In this document: piece after piece, positions 49,784 through 59,680 of the stretch
Position numbering within the stretch: position 1 is the first letter of the stretch
Layout: every line of letters begins with the position of its first letter
Assembly: GCA_037013685.1 (NCBI GenBank)
Contig: CM072894.1
Location: forward strand, 33,535,029-33,599,028
From: Acridotheres tristis
Taxonomy: Eukaryota > Chordata > Aves > Passeriformes > Sturnidae
Reading direction: 5' to 3'
DNA length: 64,000 nt
Notes under the pieces: model-generated
What the model was told of the DNA's origin: nothing
Seen by the model: only the letters and a program-made list of their open reading frames with translations
Databases searched by the model: none
Position numbers and translations under genes: made by a program

Positions 49784-52563
49784 TACAGATATTAGCCATC
49801 AAATATTCTTTATATATTTACATAAAACATTACAATGAGGCTTTAAAAGGAAAGCTTACAAGAAGCAGATGAGAACATCCATAGGAGACAACAGTAAGAT
49901 GACGTACAGGAAAATATTTAGGAAGTCATTATAATAGTTTAATTTAGTTATCAAGTTAGAAACTGCCAGGGCTGTTTATTTGCCATATCAATCAAGAGGA
50001 AACCAGTAGCAGCCTAACTCTCTGCAAATCTCTGAGGTTTTATGTGCAAGCACGAGGGACGAGGCTCAGGTGAGCACATGAGGAAAAGATGACAGCAGAA
50101 GATTTAGGGAAATGTTTGGATCCCTTGTCGAAGCTGACAACAAAGTCTCTTTAACTCTCTGTGCACTGCAGGGAGGAGGCAGGAATGCCTGGAATGCCTG
50201 GACTGCAGCTGGGCACCAAATCACCCAATTGAGCAGGGCTATGGCTTGTGCTTTGTCACCTTGTAAAGGAGTCGGGCGTCATTTGGGCTTCTTGGGAATA
50301 AAAAGATGCCCCGGAGTGAAAGCACTGAGCTGTATTTCCCAGAATAAATAGTTACCGGTAGTGGTTAATCATAAAAATTTGGCTTTTTGGAGGGCTGATG
50401 AGAGGAGTACAGGCAGGTGTGAAAAAGCAGATCTTTTATCCTTCAGCTAAGGACAGAGCTGAGATAAGTATAAGTAGATTTAGTCCTTCCTTTCTGGTTG
50501 ATAAACCCATTACATTTTCCCCTTTTGTTTGGACTGAATATTTCTGACAATAAACTTGCTTTTCCTTTTAGGTTTAAAAGGTATAGAAGTGCATCTTTAA
50601 TGTAGATAAATAGGTATAATTAGTATGCAAAATAATGTATGTGATTAGATTGACCAGTTTGCAGGAATCTGAGTAGATCTATGAATATATATAATATTTA
50701 ATTAATCTTAATGTAAATGTATTTTTTGATCCAGGCTACTCTACGAACACATTTCAATAATTGGTTTTTTTTCTTTGCCTTTATTTCTTCAATTGTGTTT
50801 ATTTCCTGTTAGAATATTTCAATATGTATTTCAAATCAACCACAGCTCCTCCAGAAATTAAAAGGGCCAATAGCATGAGAAATAAATGTAATTTTGGGAA
50901 AGACAAGTGCTAGGCTTAGGGGAAAAAAAATTATTGCTCTTAAGAATATCATAGTGAATATGGAGTTGTTGGAGCACGAGGAGGTGCTGATCAGGAGGAA
51001 TTACAAAAATAGCAAAAAAACCAAGCAGCAATGGTCCAAAATGAGTCTTTTAGTGATGTCAGAGAAAGGGAAGTTAAGAGTTTTTTGTCAAAAGGGAAAA
51101 AGTTCATCCAGATTTAGAGTTGATAACACATCAAGAAAAAATACCTGAAGGAACAGGTATAAACATGTTAAAATACACTTTATCAAAAAGGCAATGCCCT
51201 ATCTCTCCAAGTGAACCAGAGGTGTTTTTATTTAGAAAGGATTGTGGTGTAAGAAAAGCTGCCTTGCTTATAATCCTTCACCTGTTTTACTGCTTGGTGA
51301 GTATTAGTGAGATCGAGCTCCAAATTCTTGAGCAAGGATCCTTCTCTCTAATCCCGGTGGGACAGTGTTATTGTGTTTCTTGGTAGGAAAAGAACTGTTA
51401 ATAGAATCAATTTGGGGGCATGGAGGATATTTATGCCTCTCTGTTTTCATTCATATTACAATGGTGATGAAAAACAGACATAGTATCTGCAAAACAGATT
51501 AGGCTGAGATTGCTCTCTGACTTATGCTTTTTAAAAGCCTCTAAACTTTAATTAAGAAATTACCCAAGTTGTCTATACTCCTGAAAAATGTGTTTCTTGA
51601 GGAGTTCAGTAAAATTGCTAACTGTTAGTGCAAAAGGTGGTAAAAAACCTTTTCCAGGCTGTTTTTCTGCAGGTCTTACAACATTTTCACAGACTGAATT
51701 GCAATCTTATGGTTCATTTTTAGCACGTACCTTTACATGCTCATTCATTTGATCTTTATTCTGAGGGATGTCAATTATGTTCACCAAAATTATATGTGAT
51801 ATTATCTTTTAGGGGTATTGTAAATATAGGTAGAGACGAATGCAAATTACCACTTCCAGAAGGTCACCATCACTTGTCCCTCCAAGAATCTCTAACATGA
51901 GAAATAACAGAAGAAGGCTGTGTTTGGATTGATAGATGATGACACAGGGTAATTAGATTGTTCAGAACCTCTCTAGAGCTATTATTTATAAATTTCTACC
52001 GCCTTGCTTTTCTCCTAATCATTGAAAGGATTTGTCAACATAGATTTCCTCCTCCTCCTCAGACAATGACATGAAGTGCAGCCTACAGTATTTGCTGACA
52101 AGACAGGAACTTTTGAGACTGCCTTAAAATATTCTCCTCAACAATTACATTTTTCTAAATAGAGATTTAATAGTGCAGGGACAACTTACATGAAAGACAT
52201 ATATTTACCTAGTCCTAACTTTTATTAAATGCCTGATTCCAGTAGCTTCATGACTCGGAGTAGGCATATATTGGTGGTGGAAGAAAAGTGGATAGCCTGA
52301 TTGGGAAAATGCTCCCTGTTTACTCACTGTTGGTTACAGACCTGATAAAATGGGTGCCAGTAGGTGCTTCTCACACAGCCCCTGGGAGCTGGGGATTTAG
52401 TGCTGCCTGAACTCTCACCAGCTCCAAAAATTGCAGGAGGAAAAGGTGAATAATTGCTTGCAAATTGCCTGCTGTCCTCCTCAAATCCTTTGCAGGGTTA
52501 CCCAGGTGATGTTCTGGGAGAAAGATCAGGATGTGACACCTCTGTGGGGACTGTAATGTCCCA

Positions 52564-52620
52564 GGGGATGGGGGATGTACAGAGATCTGGGGGTGGCACA
52601 TGTGGGTGTGTTTGGGGGGG
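52564..52620 (+). other. G-run cluster just upstream of the minisatellite
   Basis: Five runs of three or more G fall at 52564-52567, 52570-52574, 52589-52593, 52604-52606 and 52614-52620 on the coding strand. This is compatible with a G-quadruplex in DNA or pre-mRNA. The loops are uneven, so stability is uncertain. Confidence 0.5.
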
Positions 52621-52625
52621 ATGTA

Positions 52626-52805
52626 CATACCTGCAGAGCCTCCTGTTTTCAGTCCCACACCTGCTGAGCCTTCTGTTCCCAATCCCACACCTGCAGAGCC
52701 TCCTGTGCTCAGTTCCACACCTGCAGAGCCTCCTGTTTTCAGTCCCACACCTGCTGAGCCTCCTGTGCTCAGTCCCATACCTTCAGAGCCTCCTGTTCTG
52801 AGTCC
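52626..52805 (+). repeat. 30-bp minisatellite, six head-to-tail copies, next to KYNU coding exon 2
   Basis: Six exact 30-bp units start at 52626, 52656, 52686, 52716, 52746 and 52776. Each begins CAYACCT and contains GAGCCT followed by a variable C/T-rich tail ending in TCC or TTC. Copies differ by a few bases: CTGCAG in copies 1, 3 and 4, CTGCTG in copies 2 and 5, CTTCAG in copy 6. The unit length is a multiple of three and the array is open in the frame of the next exon, where it reads as a proline-rich decapeptide of the type PAEPPVxSPT. It stops 35 bp before the exon. Confidence 0.95.
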
Positions 52806-52840
52806 TGTGAGCATTTTGTCTCTCTGCTTTCCCTCCACAG

Positions 52841-52961
52841 CTGACTTGGCCCTGGTGAATGGAGAGGAGAGCTGTGTGTACTTCATTGGGAATTCTCTTG
52901 GGCTCCAGCCAAGAAAGGTTAAAACTTACCTGGATGAAGAACTGGACAAGTGGGCTCGAAC
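52841..52961 (+). CDS. KYNU: Kynureninase, second coding exon (residues 57-96 plus two bases)
   Basis: This 121-bp exon follows a strong acceptor (pyrimidine-rich run, then CCACAG) and ends at the donor GTGAGT. Its first two bases complete codon 57, giving Thr where human has Val, so the phase fits the previous exon exactly. Residues 58-96 include [11 protein letters not shown], the glycine/asparagine loop shared across kynureninases, and [12 protein letters not shown], nearly identical to human. Ser75 of the loop falls at the human residue number. The exon ends in phase 2. A 30-bp minisatellite finishes only 35 bp upstream of it, and the reading frame stays open backwards through that array, so exon-finding software could extend the exon wrongly. 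The conserved protein match begins sharply at the acceptor, which supports 52841 as the true boundary. Confidence 0.95.
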
Positions 52962-53244
52962 GTGAGTACCCTGCAGGGTGTGCCAGATGCTGACCTGTGC
53001 TTCAGAGGAGTATTTTATTTTGGGATCTTCCTTGGAACTACAGAACAGTGTGTTCAATGTATACTGCAGCCCAGGAGTTGAACATGTTCAGTGTTTCCCT
53101 AGCACTGTTTGTATCTCTTTTAAAGGCAGGGGCAGTAAAACAGGCAAACAGCCCCTTTCAGCTGATAGCTGTGCTGTGTGTGGTGGATCTGCCTGGCTCA
53201 CCTGGAGGACCTGTGCAGTTCAACCCTCCCCACCCAACTTGTAT

Positions 53245-53264
53245 GAACAAACACTTGTTTGTTC
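53245..53264. promoter_or_regulatory. 20-bp inverted repeat in KYNU intron
   Basis: GAACAAACA and TGTTTGTTC flank a 2-bp centre. Each arm contains a TGTTTG/CAAACA core, as in forkhead sites. It lies about 280 bp downstream of coding exon 2. Function is unknown. Confidence 0.35.
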
Positions 53265-56031
53265 CTACGAGGCACACAAGCCTATGTGGTTGCTGCTGCT
53301 GGCTGGTGAATGTGGTGGGGTTCCAGGTCCTGTAATTTTCTAATTAATGGTTTTAACAATGTGTGAGTCGCCCTGCAGGCTTCACAGCAAGCAGCTCCCC
53401 TTGAAACAGCACCGAATGCAGGTGATGCTGCTGCCCATGCCAGCAGGTTTTTGGCTCCTCTTAAACCAGGTCTCTGCCTGACAAGTTAATTTTATTTAGA
53501 AAGAAACATTCCTGTCTTCTCAGTAGCATCTCGTCAAGGAGCTGAGTGTAAATTGCAACAAGCTTTACTGAATCAACCTGATGTAAAAGAGGATAAAAGG
53601 ACACATTTCAGGAAAGAGACACTGTCAACATAACAAATTGAGAACTTTTTAATATACATAGGGGAAAGAAAAAGCTTTTTTTTCCTCTTTATTCAGGTTT
53701 TTTTAATATTATGTTCTGTTTCCATTAAGAGTCTGTGCTTTGAGATCTCCAGCACCTGTCTGAGCAGCTGGAGCAGGGATGAGTAAGGAAAATGATGAGT
53801 AAAAAACAGGGAACTGAAGGTGGGAAAGGAAAATAACATCCAGATGAGTGAGTGAGCTGGGTGAGAGATGAACTCTTTTATAGGGTGCGGGATATGAGTG
53901 GAACAGATGTGATTTCATGGTGAGAGAGCAGAGGAAATATGGAGAGGCAGAAGAGGAAAAATGAATTCTGCTAAGTGGGCAGCCTTGTTTCAGCAGGAAC
54001 GGTGGAGATGCAAATGTGAGAAATCTGTAGCTGCTCTTCCACTTGTAAATTTATGAATGCTGGGAGCTCATCAATATGTTTATTGATTCCTATTTTTCAC
54101 CTGTATTCTTACAGGTGAGAAGGCTGAGAATGAGTGGGAATGAGTGGAACTTTGGGAAGAGCTCGTTCCTTCTGGTTATTCAGTCAGCACAGCAATGCAG
54201 TTTCTCCAGTCGTTTGAAAAAATTGCAACCCCGTCCATTTCTGTGCTGTTATCCCACTTTGTCAGGGAAACAGCTGAGCTCCTTCAAAAGGCAGAAGTCA
54301 GATAACATTCTTAGAGTGATGCACTGGGACTGCAAATGTATTTCAGCTCCTCCACTGTATCTTTGCACTGCCTCACTTCTATTCTTGTGTTTGTCTTTGC
54401 TGCAGTGAAGGATGAGTTTTTCCTCAGTGACTGTAAAAACCTGGAAGAAAAAGGTAGGCAGTGTGTTCCTTCAGATCAAAAGTGCCTTCAGGAACTGTAT
54501 CTAGAGGGGAAATATGGCTGAACATTGATTTAAGCCACTGCAAGAGAGGGAGCAAAACTAGAAAGGCTATTTGCTAAAAACACAGCTTGGCCTCAAAAGC
54601 CTTATCCAGAATAAATCAGAAAGTTTAAAAACAAATTAAAACCAAAACAAAGCCAAAGAACAAACTAACCAAAACTCTTCAAATTAAGATCAACAAAGAA
54701 ACAGAATAAAATCCTGAACCTAAAGCAACTGAGACAGCCAGGGTACGATCAAGCTCATTTTGAGAACTGTGCATGCTTAGAGAAGGTGGTGAATGGAATG
54801 CAAAGGAATAGGTGACCGAAGGTACAGAAATGGGTACTTTTATTCCAGTCACCAAGGACAGCTTAACAAAACCCAGTCTAAGGTGGTAGCTGTTCTAAGT
54901 TGAAGGCTGTTCAATGGCTGTTGTGTGGGGTGTAGTGGCTCTGGCTTAGACAAATAAGTAGCAAGAATCTAAGAAATGGCATGCAAATTAGGCACATCCA
55001 TCAAGTCAGCAATAGTATAGATTCTGGCTTTCTTATAAATTGGTTTATTGCATTTTCTGTTTGTTGTGTCTTGGGACCCATCTCAAAGAGCTGTGAGTCC
55101 ATTTAAATGGCTTTCACTGCTTGTAGTTAATGGCAAGAGTGAAAAGGAAGATTATCAAGTGCTGGTCAAGGGCAGGGAAGCTGTAGCTTTATCTCCAAGT
55201 AGTGATGGCAACTCATTATGCAAACAGCTGGGACAGAAAAGCATGGCAAAGCCTCTTTCTTGTTGTGTTTGCCCTTAGTGTTTAGCTCCTTTCCCCCAAC
55301 TGGTGGGTCACAGCTCTCATCCTACATCTGCCTCCCACACACTTTCTCTGGTTTTGTGTTCTTCCTCTCCACAGCCCTCATTCCTCTGTTTTTATGCTAA
55401 TGTAGCAAGATTACAAATCCAAGCCACTGGCATACTTAATATGGATTTAAAAGCAGCCTCTGCAGCTTCATGTTTCAGTTATGATTTCAGCTAAATCCAA
55501 GATTTATTGAATGAGGGGTGAAAATGGATGAAGAGTTGTTCCCTCATGTTTAGCCTAGAGTAGCCAATAACCCAATGTTTTAAAAGTCCACACTTCAAGG
55601 GATTTTTTTGTTTGGAGGAAGGCCAGAAGGTGCTTTGCAATGCCTTGTTTTCCCCTTTGCTCTGCCAGAACCGATTAAGTAATTAAAATATTTTATAGAA
55701 TCATTGCTGTGTGTGAGCATACTCACTGCAGCAGGCAATGTCTCTCTCGTCTGAATAACTCATTAAAGTGGAACAATTAAAACAGAAGGGAGCCTGCTGT
55801 AGCCAGTTGTGCTCATGTGAAGGGCTGGCAGGATGACTGGGGAGTGGGGAACCTGCTGCATGCAAGTCTTGAGGACTGGAGCTGTTGAGCAAAATTAAGA
55901 CTGAAAGGAAAAAAACGATTGTTCTCTGTGGATGTATCAGTGTAGGGGAGGGAAGGAACCACTTATGCGAAAAGTATGTTGGCACAGTAAATATAAGCAA
56001 AGAATTAATAAATTAAGGCTAGAAATAAAAC

Positions 56032-56052
56032 ATATATATATATATATATATA
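56032..56052 (+). repeat. (AT)n microsatellite in KYNU intron
   Basis: Ten uninterrupted AT units. Confidence 0.9.
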
Positions 56053-57222
56053 CTTCTAAGCATTGAAGCAGTCTGGCAAGAGGCTGGCATGGCCATAGTA
56101 GATTAACAACCTCCTAGTTTGAGGAAGGCTTTACAATGTAAAGCCTGCAGTAGCAGCACTATTTTCAGCAAGTCAGAAGGTATCTTTGGTTCTGTGTGCT
56201 GAGCTAATCCTGTAAGATCCGAGAGCCCTGCAAACAGGAGAGCAGCTTGGCCAAGCCCTGTTTGACAGCCCCACCTCTCCTGCCATTCTGAGGACTCCTC
56301 TCTGCACTCTGTCTTTCAGCAGGTTGGATGGTCGAGCTGCAAATGCCTGTTTTAATGCCCTGGGGTTTTAGTTTTGCCTTTAATCTGCTGGTTCATACAG
56401 CTCTTTTTCTTTTGATATGCCTTCCTTTTTCTTGTCTTGTTTCTTTACTTGAAATCATGGTCCAACTTAAGAGTCTGTACTGGCTCATTAAATACCTTGC
56501 ATCATTTTTGGCAAAGGAGCAAGAAGGAAATTTGCACTTGAACAAGATTTGGATGAGCGCAGAAGATTCCTGAAGATGGCAATTAATTTAAATTCCTTTT
56601 CTCACTGCCTTTGAAACCCTGGGATCATCTCAGAAAATGTGTTTCTAGCTCCCCTAGCAAGCTTTAAATCAACCAGACCTCAGCGAATAAAACGTGGCAT
56701 TGTGATTTCCTGCCAAATTGAAAATAAAATGGTAACCAACTAAAAATTAATTTGCACAATGAGAAACTCTCACAGAAGTTGAAGAAATATCTGTTTGTCT
56801 GATGCTCTGTGATTTGATGGGTGAAGTTTTGTATTCATTAATTTGGATACCTCAATTTAAATCTCTTTTGCTACCTAGGGTGCAGTGGGGGAAAATAGAG
56901 ATGTAGGCTCTCCATGTATGAGGGGAATGCCAGGAGCAGTGCACTTGTGTCCTTAAAGATTATTACCCCCAGTGCCTACCAGAGCTGAGAAAGGGGTGGC
57001 ATAATATACAGAGATATAAATTCTCTGAGGCACAGCATAGAATTTTACAACCTAAATGTAATAGGATGTATTGTGCCATCAGCAAAGTCTACAGAGTTTC
57101 ATGTGATTAAAATAAAAAAAGGGTCCAAGAATATGCTTTTAACTACCATTTTAGAGGCAATAATTTTTGTCTCTTGGCATTTATATTGGCCATCAAGAGG
57201 GAGGCAAGCTGTAAGCTGTGCC

Positions 57223-57253
57223 ATAATAATAATAATAATAAGAATAATAATAA
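57223..57253 (+). repeat. (AAT)n microsatellite in KYNU intron
   Basis: About ten AAT units with a single AAG interruption. Confidence 0.92.
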
Positions 57254-58425
57254 ATGCTGCCTCTCCCTTCTTTCAATATGGTTGAATGTCCATGTTTTCC
57301 TCTCAAAATAAAAGATTCTCATGACAAAAATCTCAGAACTGTTTTCATGATAACTTGGAAATTTATTCTGAAATTCTGATAGTCCTGTGTGCTGATACAG
57401 AGAACTTTCATTAGTAAATTCCCATTAGGATGACACTAATGGCTATAAAATCAGGGAAGGCTAATGAAACAGAATCCCACAGGTAGTTAGGACTTATTTT
57501 TCCCATCTTATTATGTTTGCTATCCTCTTTCAGAAATACAGATTCCCTCAGGCTGGGAGCCACGGAAAATCTTTGGGGGTTTTATTTTAACAGTCTGTGT
57601 TATCCTAAAGTCCCTTGATGGCTATATTACAGTTAAGAATAAGACAGGAAATTACCAATAAATGTCTTGCTGTTTGTGAAACATATACCCCTGTCTTCAG
57701 GGAATGCAACTACATTGTGGGCTGATAGAAGAGAGGCAATTTTAGCACTAATCCTGCCCCTCACAGCATTTTCTCCCCTCCCCACCCACTGCCTTTATTC
57801 CTCATCTATGAAATGCTCTTGTAAATGAGGGTTATTTCACACTGCCTGCTCTCTCTGCTGTCGAGGACTCATCAGAGAGCAATTCTGAAATAGAGGAAGG
57901 CAGTCAGCTGCTGTACCAGGACCTTACCCAAACTGAGGAGCAGGGTCCTCCTTGTCTCTGTGGGATTGGACTTGTTGAGCATGGGGGTATTATTTTATTT
58001 GTAAGACATGTTCAGTTGTACCTGTGCACTCCTTCAGCTGCTGACCTAATCTAGCCCAAAATTAAATGTTGTTTTGCAAGGATGAGAGGCTTGAAATGGT
58101 TAATACAACTGTGTTTTTTAAAAACAGCAGTCCCCCTGTTCTTCAGGATTGTAGTTCTTTGGAAATATCCCTAGGAGGAGTGAATTAGACTCAATCAAAA
58201 ACAGTCTGACTATAAAATGCCCAGGTAATTTTTGTGGGAAACAAAATGAAACCCTGCCTGAGAAGGGAAAGTATGAGGTGGATAGGGAAAACCAATCTTT
58301 TCAATAGCCTTGAGGATGGGGTGGTGTCTCATGCACCCTCCACTCTCATGTCTTAATCTGCCAGCTGTCCTCCTGTGATTTTGAGTGAACTTTGTGGGCC
58401 AGTTCTTCTTTAAAACGTTTATTAC

Positions 58426-58442
58426 TTTTTTTTTTTTTTTTT
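58426..58442 (+). repeat. Poly-T tract in KYNU intron
   Basis: Seventeen T bases followed by a C/T-rich stretch. Confidence 0.9.
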
Positions 58443-59597
58443 CCCCTTTTCTCTCACATCAAAGCTTTTAGGGAGTCTTTTGCTCTCCCCGGATTCCTAC
58501 TGGCTTTGTCCTTATTTTGAAACAGCTTTATACTCAGCCTCATGCAGCCTGGTGTTTCCAACTCCATAAGTACCCTGTGGTGCTCAGCAAATATGAAAAT
58601 CATCCAGTGTGAGATGGGAGCCCAGAGCAATGTTTCCTGGGATTAGCACCATTATTACTTTTCTCAATCTGCCTCCATTTGCATTTAAATCTGTACTCTA
58701 CACCCTGCATGTTTAAGAAACTAGGCAACTTTTATTTATATATGCATGGTAGCTACCGTAGAAGTTTTCTTCTCTATCATAATTGAAGGAAAATTTAGTT
58801 CAAAGGACTCAATCCAGAAGTGAATTTATACATCTGCCACTTCAGAGTAGCAGCACACTGGGGTTTAAGGTGACCATATGATCCCCTGCAGCCAGGAGCA
58901 GTTTGCAATATAAAGTTTTAAAATAGCCTTTGCCAACCCAAAAAGCTTTGTGCACACTGAGATCTAGAACAATTTTTCAGGGAGAAGAGAAGCAATAAAA
59001 CATAGCAAGCAGCCCTGTTGATGCAGGGAATCACCTGCCCCTGCATGAAGTACCCTGTGGTTTATGCAGGAGGGTGAGCTCAGACAGGAGATGCAGGAGG
59101 ATGAAAATTGTTTCTGACAAGAAATATTCTTGTCTGGGAGCAAGGCAGTATTTAAGTCTATCATCCTCTTCACCATCTAATGCCCAGCCAGAAATGCAGG
59201 TTGGGGAAGTCTGTGGGGTGGTCTCTGCTGTCTGTGGAGAGATGTCAGCCTGGGTTAGCAGGTGCCATCCCACACTGGGATACCTTGTCCCAGCTTTCAG
59301 TGTTCCAGAACCCACTCAGCCACTTCCAGGGGGCTTGTGAAAAACCTATCATCTTTAATTCTGAGGAATTTACAGAGGAATTTTGTGGGCCAAAATAAAT
59401 AATTTTCAAGCAACTGAAATACTGTCATAAACCAATAAATTGCCTTTGCTCTGAGGTTTAATGGTATGAAAAAACTGTCGTGCTCAGTTTAGGCAAGTCT
59501 CATCCTCCAAATGTGGAGTCTCCAAATCAGATACGTTTCTTAGGACTGATCCAAATAGAATGCCACACACTTTCATCATTTTCCCCTTCCTTTTCAG

Positions 59598-59680
59598 AGG
59601 TGTCCATGGCCATTTCAATGGCAAGCGCCCATGGGCTTTGGCAGATGAATGCATCCTGGACCTGATGGCTGGGCTGGCTG
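59598..59680 (+). CDS. KYNU: Kynureninase, third coding exon (residues 97-124 plus one base)
   Basis: This 83-bp exon lies between the acceptor TTTTCAG and the donor GTACGT. Its first base completes codon 97 (Thr), then 27 codons follow. The segment GHFNGKRPW matches the conserved GH..GKRPW motif of vertebrate kynureninase. The histidine is residue 102, the same number as the human active-site His102, which is known to influence choice between kynurenine and 3-hydroxykynurenine. The tail DLMAGLAG parallels human LMKDIVG, and the final base G starts the next codon, predicted Gly. Downstream exons, including those for the remaining PLP-binding residues and the catalytic lysine, are not found before 64000, so the gene runs out of the window. 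Confidence 0.92.

Larger units (their letters stand above)
47465..52840 (+). other. KYNU: KYNU intron between coding exons 1 and 2
   Basis: The intron is 5376 bp, phase 1, with donor GTGAGA and acceptor CCACAG. It holds a T-rich tract (48598-48640), a forkhead-like palindrome with a GATA cluster (49668-49783), a G-run stretch (52564-52620) and the six-copy minisatellite (52626-52805). No other conserved exon was recognised. Confidence 0.9.
52962..59597 (+). other. KYNU: KYNU intron between coding exons 2 and 3
   Basis: The intron is 6636 bp, phase 2, with donor GTGAGT and acceptor TTTCAG. It contains a 20-bp inverted repeat with forkhead-like arms (53245-53264), an exon-like 48-bp segment (54406-54453), an (AT)n run (56032-56052), an (AAT)n run (57223-57253) and a poly-T run (58426-58442). 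The remainder is unremarkable AT-rich sequence. Confidence 0.9.

Noticed and set aside
52371..52886. 171-codon minus-strand open frame with a Gly/Thr/Ser decapeptide repeat
   Set aside because: The repeat peptide is simply the minisatellite read backwards. A 30-bp unit without stops stays open in several frames, and the frame overlaps a real KYNU exon antisense.
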